DNA of 64,000 nt. Origin: Caprimulgus europaeus (lineage: Eukaryota; Chordata; Aves; Caprimulgiformes; Caprimulgidae). The position numbers were made by a program, and so were the translations under genes. Position 1 is the stretch's first letter. Each line of letters begins with the position of its first letter. This document shows positions 1 through 10,060 of the stretch, piece by piece. The notes below the pieces were generated by a model that searched no databases, was not told the DNA's origin, and was given only the letters and a program-made list of their open reading frames with translations. The stretch spans positions 24,200,015-24,264,014 of the forward strand of contig OU015528.1 of NCBI GenBank assembly GCA_907165065.1, read 5' to 3'.

Positions 1-2595
1 TGGTAGAAGATAATACTGCAAACTGTCTTTCTTCTGCCTACATTCAAGCTCTTCCCCTGTGGCAATGCAGGGCAACTTGAAGCCCCTCTTAGTGAAAGAG
101 TGACGGGTCACCTTCCATCTACTGGCACTTAGATGGTGAACACTTGTGTCAGCAGTTGCGCAGCAACTCTGCATGTGCGGGTACCTATACTGTGGTCAAT
201 GCTTGTCTGTGCTTTTTGGAGAGGAAACCTGGCAAAAATGGTCACACTGTTCAATGAGATACATGTAATAACTTCTTATTTACAGAAGATTTTTATAAAT
301 CTTATAATTTTTTTTTATTATTGTTATATGGAAGGACTTAAGGTTAAATATGGATTTGTTTTTTTTTAAGTAGCTCTCAAAAGTTTTAAAATGTGTGTGC
401 ATATGTTTACTATCTTTTCGGAAGAAGGACTTCTGTAGTTCTACAGGCCTGCTCAGCTTGTGTCCTGGGGAAAAGCTATTCTTGACTGTAGGAGGTGAGG
501 AACCAGGAAACTTTCAGACTGTAGTGTGTGACTGCAAATGAAGGGTTAATCTCGGTGTGAATGGAAGATAAAACCAGTGGTTTGATCAGTTGCCAAGTAG
601 AGGAAGGAAGAACGGAAAATTCAGGGCAAGTAGAGAAGTCTTCCAGCACTACAGCTGTTGTTGGCTTTGGTGGCTTTGCAAGTTGACTGTTTCTAGGGAT
701 GCTGTTGATGTTTTTCCCCTTATCTTTATTCATACTGTGCCTTGTAATACTGTGTATGGCTGGAAACCAAAAGTAGGACCTGAATTCCCGGCTTTGTCCA
801 CAGCTGTTTAATACTCCGGTATTGCCGTGGCCAGGTGATGTACTGAGAATGTAGCATTTTGTCTCAACTGTTTTAACCTGGCTGCTGGATTCTGTGTCAC
901 TATTAATTAGCTTGTAGTTCCAGGAGCATATGGTTGGTCTCCTGTGGGTTGTCTAACCAATTACTTTTCTTCAGATACTAGATTTTTTCTGTAGATAGCA
1001 GCACGGGGCTTTGCAAGAAGTTTATAACAAGATCTGTCAATAGATTTAGTAGAAGTGGTGGAGTGACCATTTGTGCTTTGTTATTAGTGCAAAATAGGTT
1101 TGACTATGAGGAATTTAAAAAGTAAATTTGTCTAATTTCTCAAAGTTTTTTAAAAGAATTCATAAATCAGTTATATTGTGATGCATCTGTCAGACAATGC
1201 CTTTCAGCTCAAAGAGTGACCGTGGACAACATGGTGGATGTGTTTGTGGGCAGGGTCTCAGAATTGTGTTCTGAGGCTGACATTGTTGTTAGAGTGGAGG
1301 AGGTCTGAGGTATGCCAGACCTCATAGCAGAGGAGTAGAATTCCAGCCAGAGAACTCGAGAGAATTGAGTAGGTTGAGAAAAGGATGTTAAGGTGGATGA
1401 AATGGTATAATTTTTTAAATTGTAGACAAAACCCTGATTTTTAGAGATTCTATTTTTATGTGGAATAATTCTAAATGTAAATCTGTGTCTCTTTTGGTGG
1501 ATTGATTCCAATAACAAGTTCTTAAATGATAAGTTGAAGGTAAAGCATTTTAACACTGAAAGACTGTGGTAGAGGTAGCAGGAGCGCCACTAACTGATCT
1601 TGTGCAGGGTTTACCAGGGACTCATTAGGTGGAAACAACAGTTTAAATTTGATTTGCCAATAGGTGAAGGGCAGCATTTCTTATAATCAAACTGCAGTTA
1701 TGCAAAACAGTCTTGCAGCAGTACCTGGATATTCAGCTTGCTTTTCAGCAATCAAACAACTTATGTTTCAGTGTATTTTGTAGGTATTTTCCAAGAATAT
1801 TCAATGGTTTGGGGCTAAATAAATAGATGGGAGATAGCATAATAAATGGGGAGATGGAGTGGAATAGTCCCACGTATCATACCTTAGCGGCCCAGTCTGC
1901 CAATATGCTTTTGACTTTCTGATGTAGTAGTGAACAGGGAGGTGTTGTGTTACTCTGTGTCCCTATCATGTACATAATAATTTGAATAGATTTTACATGT
2001 TTGCAGTTACCACGAGTGAGGAAATGTTTTATTTGTGCATTTTTATGTGTGAAAATACATAACAAAGAAATGGTAATGTGTTGCAAATAGTCAGCTTTTC
2101 CTCACATAACACAGTCATTTGGGGTTCACAAATTAATAATTACCAGTGTATGGAGATAAAATTATTTACAAAATTTTCTTTGTAAACTCCAACTGAATAC
2201 TTTGTAATTAGTTATTTCAATCTAGTTTCCTACCCACCCCACCCCTAACTCCCACCCCACTCCAATACGTAGTTAGATTTTGTCTGGTTATATTAGTTTA
2301 CTTCTTGCTTAGCTTAACTGTTATCATTGAGCCATTTTTGTCAAGTACTTCTGCCAGCACAGGATTACAAAAAATAGTCAAATTAGCTAAAGGGTGTATG
2401 TCAAGTATCAAGCTCTCTTCTGTAGAGTAGACTTAAATTCTGATGAAGATTTCTATTCTTTTTCATTCTCATGTGCACATTCATTCTTTTTTTCACTGTG
2501 GATATTGGGAGAGGTTGTGGATATTCTTAATTGTTCCTTGTTGGATTGCTACAATGTTGTTACTTTTTATTTTTTCCATTTTTTGTGTTTTTCAG
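1..2595 (+). other. IMMP2L: IMMP2L intron 1, 3' part (no gene seen)
   Basis: AT-rich sequence upstream of the first coding exon. That exon begins only three bases before its ATG, so the 5' UTR must be spliced in from an exon further left. I see no CpG island or promoter here, which puts exon 1 probably outside the window. The stretch ends in a long T-rich tract and TTTTTCAG, a good acceptor. A C-rich run lies at about 2230-2275. I recognised no transposon. The open frames present are short and unlike any protein I know. Confidence 0.6.
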
Positions 2596-2733
2596 ATTAT
2601 GGCACAGACTCAAGGTTTGGGGAAGAGATACATTAAAGCCTTTTTTAAAGGTTTCTTTGTTGCTGTTCCTGTAACGGTGACTTTCCTGGATAGAGTTGCC
2701 TGTGTAGCAAGGGTGGAAGGAGCATCAATGCAG
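2596..2733 (+). CDS. IMMP2L: IMMP2L exon 2: start codon, membrane anchor and catalytic serine
   Basis: First coding exon of mitochondrial inner membrane protease subunit 2, an S26-family (signal peptidase I-like) serine/lysine protease. With IMMP1L it trims sorting signals from proteins delivered to the intermembrane space. The ATG is at 2599-2601 and 45 codons run to 2733, ending between codons. The peptide starts [15 protein letters not shown] and closely matches the vertebrate IMMP2L N terminus as I know it. A hydrophobic segment at about residues 15-31 is the membrane anchor. The motif GASMQ at residues 41-45 holds the catalytic serine, Ser43. The exon is flanked by TTTTTCAG and by GTATTG, a weaker donor than GTAAGT. 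Reading on into the intron gives an in-frame stop after about a dozen codons. The partner lysine lies in a later exon outside this window. Confidence 0.95.
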
Positions 2734-3103
2734 GTATTGCTGGAAATATCATTAAAAAGTGACTGTCCCTGACAATAGCAAGGTGGAGAAAAATCTTTTT
2801 CTCAATTGTTATTAAATTGACCATATTGTAGTATGGAATAGTTTAATTTTGACTTTGTTAACTACTTTTATTATGTGAAAAGCTTTTCAGAAAAAATCTT
2901 GCTAAAATCCCATCTTAGTAAAAAGAAAATATATAGAGAAGTAGTGATAAAGATATTTTTTTGATATCTTCTTAGTCATTTAGAAATAAAGATTTGTTCT
3001 TTTGAGCACTACCTTTTGTTTCTTAGGATTGAATTGATGACTCAAAAAGAGGTTTTATTAATTTTTAGTAGCTGTATTATAGTAATTGTAAGGCAAAACT
3101 AGC

Positions 3104-3169
3104 TCTTGCTGGACTCGATGATCCTTTTGGGTCCCTTCCAACTCAGACCATGCTATGATTCTATGATTT
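3104..3169 (+). mobile_element. CR1 LINE, 3' tail only
   Basis: A 66-bp piece matches the end of avian CR1 elements: a GGACTCGATGATCC segment, then GGGTCCCTTCCAACTC, ending in TGCTATGATTCTATGATT. This is the usual result of extreme 5' truncation during CR1 reverse transcription. It carries no coding sequence. Confidence 0.85.
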
Positions 3170-4268
3170 CAGTGAAGAATACTGAAAATGTCATGAACCT
3201 TATATTAATGCCTACGCTTATCAGGACATAAGTATCCTTTCAATGTTTTTACTTTGCTTATACTCACTGTTTGTACAGTATAGCAAAGAAATATAAATAT
3301 GCTGTGTAACATTTAGAAGATGAATAAATACTCATGATAGAGAGCAGCTACTTTGTTTCCTCTGTTATTTGGACTTGAAAAATATATGCTTTGATGTAGT
3401 TAGACAATTTTTGTATTGTTACATTGCATTTTAAATCATATGTACTGCATATTGCTGTGTATCACCACTGATAACTATAATGTATTTTGTTCCAATATTT
3501 CAACATTCCAATTAGCAGAGACTAAGGATTCGATTCCTGGATGCCAAGCCATCTTTTCTGATTATCTGTGTAAGCTCAGAACTTTGAAGAGAGGTTTCAC
3601 AGCAATCAAGACCAGCTGCCAGCGTCTGAATTACGCAGAAAAAACTTGGGCTAGAATCTGGGCTTGGCTGATTTGTGTTTCATGCCATAAAAAGCTTGTG
3701 ATGGGGAGGGGGGAATGGCAAGGTTGCATTGTGCCTTTTGTGGCAGTCTGTAGTCTGGTATTTAACCTCTGTCAAGAAGCCACAGCTAGTCCAGAAGACA
3801 GCTCTCTCCTCAAGAACAGGGACCAAAGTAACATCATCGCATCCTAGTAATTCTACAATCTGAGACCAGAAGTTAGGTGTAATATAAGTTATCTCTGCCC
3901 TTTTCATGAATGTTATTTTGAACATCACTGATGACTCATCAAAGGTAGGAAAATCTCAGGGTTTACAGTTGCAGAGCGAGAAATTTTCTTTAGGAAGGAG
4001 GAGTGGGAAGCTGAGATGAGCAGTTTCATGCTCTTTTTACTACCTTCAGACAGGAGAAATTCAAATATCTAACCCAGCATCTAGATAAGTACAAAATCAG
4101 CCAGCTGAATACAACTCCCCCATTTTCGATCTCCCCATTTTTTTTTCCTCTGTTGGGATCTAAAGCCACGTACAGCATTCAAGATGCAGATACATCTTGG
4201 ATTTTATGGTTTTGGTGTTTTGTGAGTTTTTTTGTTTGTTTGTTTGTTTTGGTGGGGTGTTTTTTTTT

Positions 4269-4273
4269 GCTAC
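4269..4273. repeat. Target-site duplication, left copy (GCTAC)
   Basis: The five bases GCTAC directly precede the TG end of the LTR and are repeated exactly after its CA end at 5473-5477. A 5-bp duplication is typical of ERVL-class integrations, while ERVK-type elements usually give 6 bp. Confidence 0.85.
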
Positions 4274-5472
4274 TGTGGTGGGTTGACCCTGGCTGGATAC
4301 CAGATGCCCACCAAAGCTCACTCGATCACTCCCCCTCCTCAATTGGACAGGGCGGGGAGAAAAATATAATGAAAGGCTCGTGGGTGGAGATAAGGACAGA
4401 GAGAGATCACTCACCAATTATTGGCACAGGCAAAACAGACTCAACTTGGGGAAAAAAACCAAACAAACCAAATTTATTTTATTACCAATCAGACAAGAGG
4501 ATAATGAGAAATAAAACCAAATCTTAAAACACCTCCCTTCACCCCTCCCTTCTTCCTGGGCTTAACTTCTCTCCCACTTTCCACCTCCTCCCCCCAGCAG
4601 CACAGGGGGACAGGGAATGGGGTTGGGGTCAGTTCATCACACGTTGTTTCTGCCGCTGCTTCCTCCTCAGGGGGAGAACTCCTTCCCCCGCACCAGCGTG
4701 GGGTCCCTCTCATGGGAGACAGTTCTCCACGAACTTCTCCAGCGTGAGTCCTTCCCATGACTGACAGTTCTTCATGAACTGCTTTGGCATGGGTCCATTC
4801 CATGGGGTGCAGTCCTTCAGGGACAGACTGCTCCAGAGCAGGTCCCTTACGGGGTCACAGGTCCTGCCAGCAAACCTGCTCCAGCGCGGGCTCTCTCCAC
4901 GGGCTACAGGTCCTGCCAGCAAACCTGCTCCAGCGCGGGCTCTCTCCACGGGCTACAGGTCCTGACAGGAACCTGCTCCAGCGCGGGCTTCCTGCGGGGT
5001 CACAGCCTCCTTCAGGCATCCACCTGCTCCAGCGTGGGATTCCTCCACGGGCTATAGGTGGTCATCTGCTCCACCATGGACCTCCATGGGCTGCAGGGGG
5101 ACAGCCTGCCTCACCATGGTCTTCACCACAGGCTGCAGGAAAATCTCTGCTCTGGTGCCTGGAGCACCTCCTCCCCCTCCTTCTTCCCTGACCTTGGTGT
5201 CTGCAAGGATTATTCCTCTCACATCTTCTCACTCCTCTCTCTTGCTGCAAAGTGTGCAGCTTTTTTTTTTTTTTCTCTTCCCCTTTTTTCTTAGTAAGTT
5301 ATCACAGAGGTGTTACTGATGGACTCGGCCTTGGCCAGTGGCAGGTCTGTCTTGTAGCCGGCTGGCATTGGCTGTGTCGGACACGAGGAAAGCTTCTGGC
5401 AGCTTCTCACAGAAGCCAACCCTGTGCCCCTCCACTCCCGCTACCAAAACCTTGCCACGCAAACCCAATACA
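4274..5472 (-). mobile_element. Solo LTR of an avian endogenous retrovirus (ERVL-like)
   Basis: A 1,199-bp GC-rich block with clean TG...CA ends and a perfect 5-bp target duplication. There is no internal gag-pol-env sequence, so it is a solo LTR left by recombination between two LTRs. I read it on the minus strand, where it starts TGTATTGGGTTTGC. Two overlapping AATAAA signals (complement of 4473-4483) sit about 200 bp before its minus-strand 3' end, as expected for a poly(A) signal. It is therefore antisense to IMMP2L. It contains short tandem repeats built around a CTGCTCCAGCG core. Sequences of this kind are common in bird genomes. The ERVL class is inferred from the duplication length, and I cannot give the family name. 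Open frames across it are not genes. Confidence 0.85.
4859..4956. repeat. Two exact 49-bp tandem copies inside the LTR
   Basis: Copy 1 is 4859-4907 and copy 2 is 4908-4956. They are identical, and a diverged third copy starts at 4957. Looser copies of the same CTGCTCCAGCG-type core lie on both sides, from about 4730 to 5060. The exact identity suggests a recent duplication within the LTR. Confidence 0.9.
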
Positions 5473-5477
5473 GCTAC
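5473..5477. repeat. Target-site duplication, right copy (GCTAC)
   Basis: Exact match to 4269-4273, immediately after the LTR's CA end. Confidence 0.85.
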
Positions 5478-8400
5478 TATTGAGCGTGACCTGAGCATTT
5501 AATTTCTAATGGGTTGTTTTTTTAGCATGTCACATTGCCTTTCATTGTTTGGTCTTTTTTGTCTCTGACATAATGTTCTGTTTGACATCTGTTCTTGTTC
5601 AGATAGCTTTACCTCAGTAGCTAGAAATAAATTTTCTTGACTTCCCTACTCCATAAGTCTATTGAGCCCCTCTGGTCAAGACCTCAGTTTTATGTTTCCT
5701 TTGAAGTCAAAGTCTCAAGTGTTAGGGAGTGCACTGGTATTGTTCTGGAGTGCTGCTTCTGTACTCACTTGAAGGGCATATGGTTGACTGTGGTTTATCC
5801 ATGGAAGATTTGAAAACAGTACAGTTATTTGCCGAGATTTATTTAACCTGACAAAGAAGGATATGTACTGTGCTCTTTGAGTGGCTAGGGAAAGCAATAT
5901 ATATTCAGCAAGTGATTAAAATCTAAGCTCTTCCCTTGATGCATCTGTTGACTAAACATTCCCTCTGCTGATTGAAGTATGGGTAGCTTGAAAGCTGCCA
6001 TTTCTAATTTTACTGACATCTCAGTGTCTGTAAAATTATCTCTCTGCTTTTATTGTGGACAGTAGCACTGAAATAGAAGTTTGCTTTAAACTTCTATGCC
6101 TATAGATGTTTTTCAGACTACAAAAAAACCCCAACTTTCTAGTGCTTTTAATAAGATACTAATTTCCTTGGCAAGATTTATTAGACACCTAGCTAAGTCT
6201 GACAGGGACATAATTATAAGGAACATATCCCACTCTTACAGAGTAGCTTGAAGACGTACTGGTCATGGTGTTGCAGTTCTATCTATTTACTGCGTTCTCT
6301 GAAGAGCGATCTATGCTGAATGAGTCTGAAAGCTATGGGTCTGAGGGGGAGTGGAAGTTCATTCAGCATGTAGTCGTATATCCATCAATTGCATGCTTCC
6401 AATGATATCTCATTGTCTCAATTTGAAGATATCATGGTATGATTTCCAAGAATTTCTTTGTAATAGGCTTCTAAAACATAGCTGGCTTTGTGTGCTCATC
6501 ATTGTGGCTCCTGCTGAGCCTGAAATTAGAAGTTCTGACAGGAAGCAAGAAATAAATCTCCATGTCATGCTCGCTTTCCTACTCTTGCTCTCTGATGTGC
6601 ATGCTGTCTCTCCCTTCCCCCTTTCTGTTTTCGTTTTGGACCAGCCTTACTGCTGCTTCGTATTTACTGATGATGGTAATACTTTTTGACACCCTGGCAA
6701 GCTCACTGCATAAAGATTCTAATAAAAATACAAATTTTCTGATTTATTCCCAGTTAATTAAGACAGACTTCATGCATTTCATTGTCTCAAGCTGATTTTG
6801 GGTTTCTACAGTGCTTTCAGCCACCTGTTGTAATTCTTTCACTTGTGCTGACTTCGGTGTGTATGAGTAGTAGCTCTAACCTGCAGGGAATAGCAGTGAA
6901 CTATTGCAGTTTATAATTTTAACATCTTTTTAATTGTTTCGTTACCTACTTTTTTCTTTTAGAAATTACTGGTTTTTGAATCCTTACATTAGTGTTTTAC
7001 ATTAATGTGCTCATTTAGCATTTTGTTAATAGTGGGTTTCAAGTGAGTTGTAATCTGTTTACAACATGGAATGTAAGTGACACAAATAACTAGTAATATG
7101 ATTTCTTAATTGGCTGTTGTAGATTTTTTGTGACTCCTCTTGCAAAGCTGGATATATATGTTAATGTTTATTATCATATGGACATTTTTTATATCTTAAA
7201 AATATTTTTTTAATTTAGTTTCATTGCTTGTCTGATATTATGAACTCTTCATACTTAATAATGTGAAAAGGGAAACCTCCATGGATGTATAAATTTGTAA
7301 ATTCATTAAATCAAATGGACTGTTTGCAAATGAGATGGAAGATGACAGCATATGTGCAAGTTCAGTTGCAAACAGTTCAATACCAAGTAGCATGACCAGC
7401 GATCTCTGATGAAGTGTGCTTGTTCCAGCAGGAAACATTATTGAATGTTCTATTCCATAATAGCTGTTGTAATTCTGTGACAGTTGCTTCTAACTTTATT
7501 ATTAGGATTACTCTACCTAAGCCTGTGAGCTCATGTGAATATTCTTTCTGTTCCCCAAGCTATAAGCAAATAAATTGTGACCTTCTGGTATTCACTATCA
7601 GCATAACAACTATCAAGTTAATAATTATTTATAGTAAAAGGGCGTGCTTTTACTGTCCTGCTTATGGAACCTCATGTCCTGTGAGGCTTCATCATATGGC
7701 TGGGGATGCCAATTTGCATGCTTTTAGCATTAGATAAGTTAGTAATTTGAAAGAGTGAATGTTTTGTGACTTCTGCACCACAGTTCTAAATTAAGACCTG
7801 TGTGTCTCATTTGTAGCAGGCTATTATGCCAAGAACTTGGGCAAACAAGTTACAACATTTCAAGCTGTAGGAAGGAAGGAAGGAACCTCTGTATTATTTT
7901 GTTTCTTTTAAAAATAAAGAGCCCTTGTGAGCCTATTTGTTGACTACTTTTTCAGAAGCTGTATTTTTGTTTTGCTAGGCTTGAAACCTTACTACTAGTA
8001 AAAATGTCATGGGGAATAGGTTGTTTCTGAACACACTATATTAAATTCTTTCTATGCTTTCTATGGCATTTTGTTATGGAATCATAATTTATGCTATTTG
8101 CATTAGAAAAAGACTTACTGAAGGATTTAGATAATTTTCTTTAAAGACTGTAATTGTTGAAGTAAAGTGAGAGTTGTCTCCTTCTAGTTTCTCTTATATT
8201 TCTTCCAACCAAAATAGTATTTTTGTCTGTGCATTTTGAGTATGTCAGTGTTGCTTTGTGGCAAAGAAGAAAATTATTCTACATTGTCATATTCCTCTCA
8301 AATATAATTCTGATGTGTAATGAGTTGGATATCCACTCTGCATGTCAAAACCACATGAGCAATGTACTGTTAAAAATAGCAAGGACTATGGTATTACATT

Positions 8401-8645
8401 TAGAGTGCTTTAAGTTAAAAAGTGTGTTTAAACTCTAAAGTATTTCCTTTGTTTAAATATAGAAAACATTAGGAGTCAACTGGGATAACGCAACTAGGGC
8501 AATACTGTAACTACCTGCTGTATTTCTCTGTAAGATGAAGTTGATACAGATTTAGTTGTAAGGAGAAGTTTGTGAACAGTCATGTAAATCTTTAAGTATC
8601 AGCTGTGAAATACATTGTCTCTTGGAGCAATGGGCTTAAAATTTC

Positions 8646-9438
8646 GCAGAATCATAGAATAGAATCACAGAATGTTGTGAGTTGGAAGGGACCCACAAGG
8701 ATTGAGTCCACCTCCTGTCGCTGCACAGGACAATCCCAAGATTCAGACCATGTGTCCGAGGGCCTTGTCCAAATGCTTCTGGAATGTTGTCAGGCTTGGT
8801 GCCATGACTACTGCCCTGGGGTGCCTGTTCCAGTGCTCCACCACCCTCTGGGTGAAGAACCTTTTCCTAACGGCCAACCTCAACCTTCCCTGGCACATCT
8901 TCCTGCCATTTCCTCTGCTTCTAGCATTGGTGACCAGAGAGAAGAGATCAGCACCTGCCCCTCCTCTTCCCCTTGTGAGGAAGTTATAGACCGTGATGAG
9001 ATCTCCTCTCAGTCTCCTCTTCAGGCTGAACAAGCCAAGTGACCTCAGCCTCTCCTCATACAGCTTCCCCCCTAACCCTTCACCAATTTTGTGGCCTCCT
9101 CTGGACACTCTCTGGCAGCTTTAGAGCCTTTTTATACTGTAGTGCCCAAAACTGCACACAGTACTCACGGTGAGGCCGCACCAGTGCGGAGTAGAGCGGG
9201 ACAATCGCCTCCCTTGACCGGCTCGCAGTGCTTTGTTGGATGCATCACAGCACACTGTTGGCCCTCTTGGCTGCCAGGACACACTGTTGTCTCATGTTCA
9301 ACTTGCCATTGACCAGAGCCCCCAGTTCCCTTTCTGCAGGGCTGCTCTCCAGCCTCTTGTTCCCCAGGCTGTACATGTGTCCAGGGTTGCCATGTCCCAG
9401 GTGTGAAATACAGCATTCACCCTTGTTAACATCCAAGG
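8646..9438 (-). mobile_element. CR1 LINE fragment with ORF2 C-terminal remnant
   Basis: Read on the minus strand, this 0.8-kb block runs from the 3' part of CR1 ORF2 through the 3' UTR to the terminal ATTCTATG repeats near 8650. The minus frame ending at 8743 encodes a peptide with [20 protein letters not shown] followed by VVEHWNRHPRAVV, the familiar region downstream of the reverse transcriptase domain. The start of the element, including endonuclease and most of the reverse transcriptase, is missing, so it is a dead 5'-truncated copy. It is antisense to IMMP2L. Confidence 0.92.
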
Positions 9439-10060
9439 GTGTTAAAAAAAAAATTAAAATGAAAAGAGTGAGCTAGACTGCTAGGAACACAACACTGACT
9501 GAAAAACAGGAGCAAGGAGCCTAAGAAGACACTTCTATTTTTCTTTTACTCCAGTTGATCTATTCTGGGAATCTAACAGAAGCAGCGATGGACACAAACG
9601 TGCCACTGACAGCCATAGAGAAGTCAGGGAAGCCTGCTTTTCCTGGGTTGGCAATTTGGTTTTACTCTCTTTTGAGCACATTAGTAACCCCCCCTTAGAT
9701 AAGGAAGTCACAGCAATAGCTGCCTTACAACAGAGCAGTCATCTCCAGACCTATCTGTACAACTTGTCCAAACCAAAGTGACCAGCTGCTGATCTGTACA
9801 TGGCTTCTTCAAGGTGGCAACCAGAGGACGATTCCCTCTCCTGCCCATCTATGGACCCTGTTGCTACAAGGCCACAAGTCCCAAACAAGGAGGAACACCA
9901 GCCTATATTTGAATCCCTTCTCAGTCCTCCCATGCTTCCTGGCCAGCTCTAAAACAGCTGACCAGGTTTTCCAATTTCTTTTAAAATGGGCCTCCAATGC
10001 TAATTCCACATGCTGATCACCCTTATTAAAGACTTACCTTAAACTAAGCTGACAAAACAA
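9439..10060. other. GC-richer unclassified segment next to the CR1 copy
   Basis: This 0.6-kb stretch looks less AT-rich than the intron around it and starts right where the CR1 fragment is truncated. Short open frames on the minus strand (for example 9809-10009) show no motif that I know. It could be an old transposon or LTR remnant, or ordinary intron sequence. I found no terminal repeats or target duplication. Confidence 0.3.

Noticed and set aside
1209-1556. 115-residue minus frame rich in Ser and Thr
   Set aside because: The sequence looks mucin-like only through composition, with no signal peptide or family motif. The opposite strand gives the more protein-like reading.
3416-3847. 143-residue + open frame in intron 2
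   Set aside because: It has no recognisable domain and no matching splice structure, and is consistent with a chance frame.
4784-5191. 135-residue open frame
   Set aside because: It is GC-rich tandem-repeat sequence of the solo LTR, read opposite to the LTR's own direction.
8743-9108. 121-residue minus-strand open frame as a host gene
   Set aside because: It is the C-terminal part of CR1 ORF2 in a 5'-truncated element.
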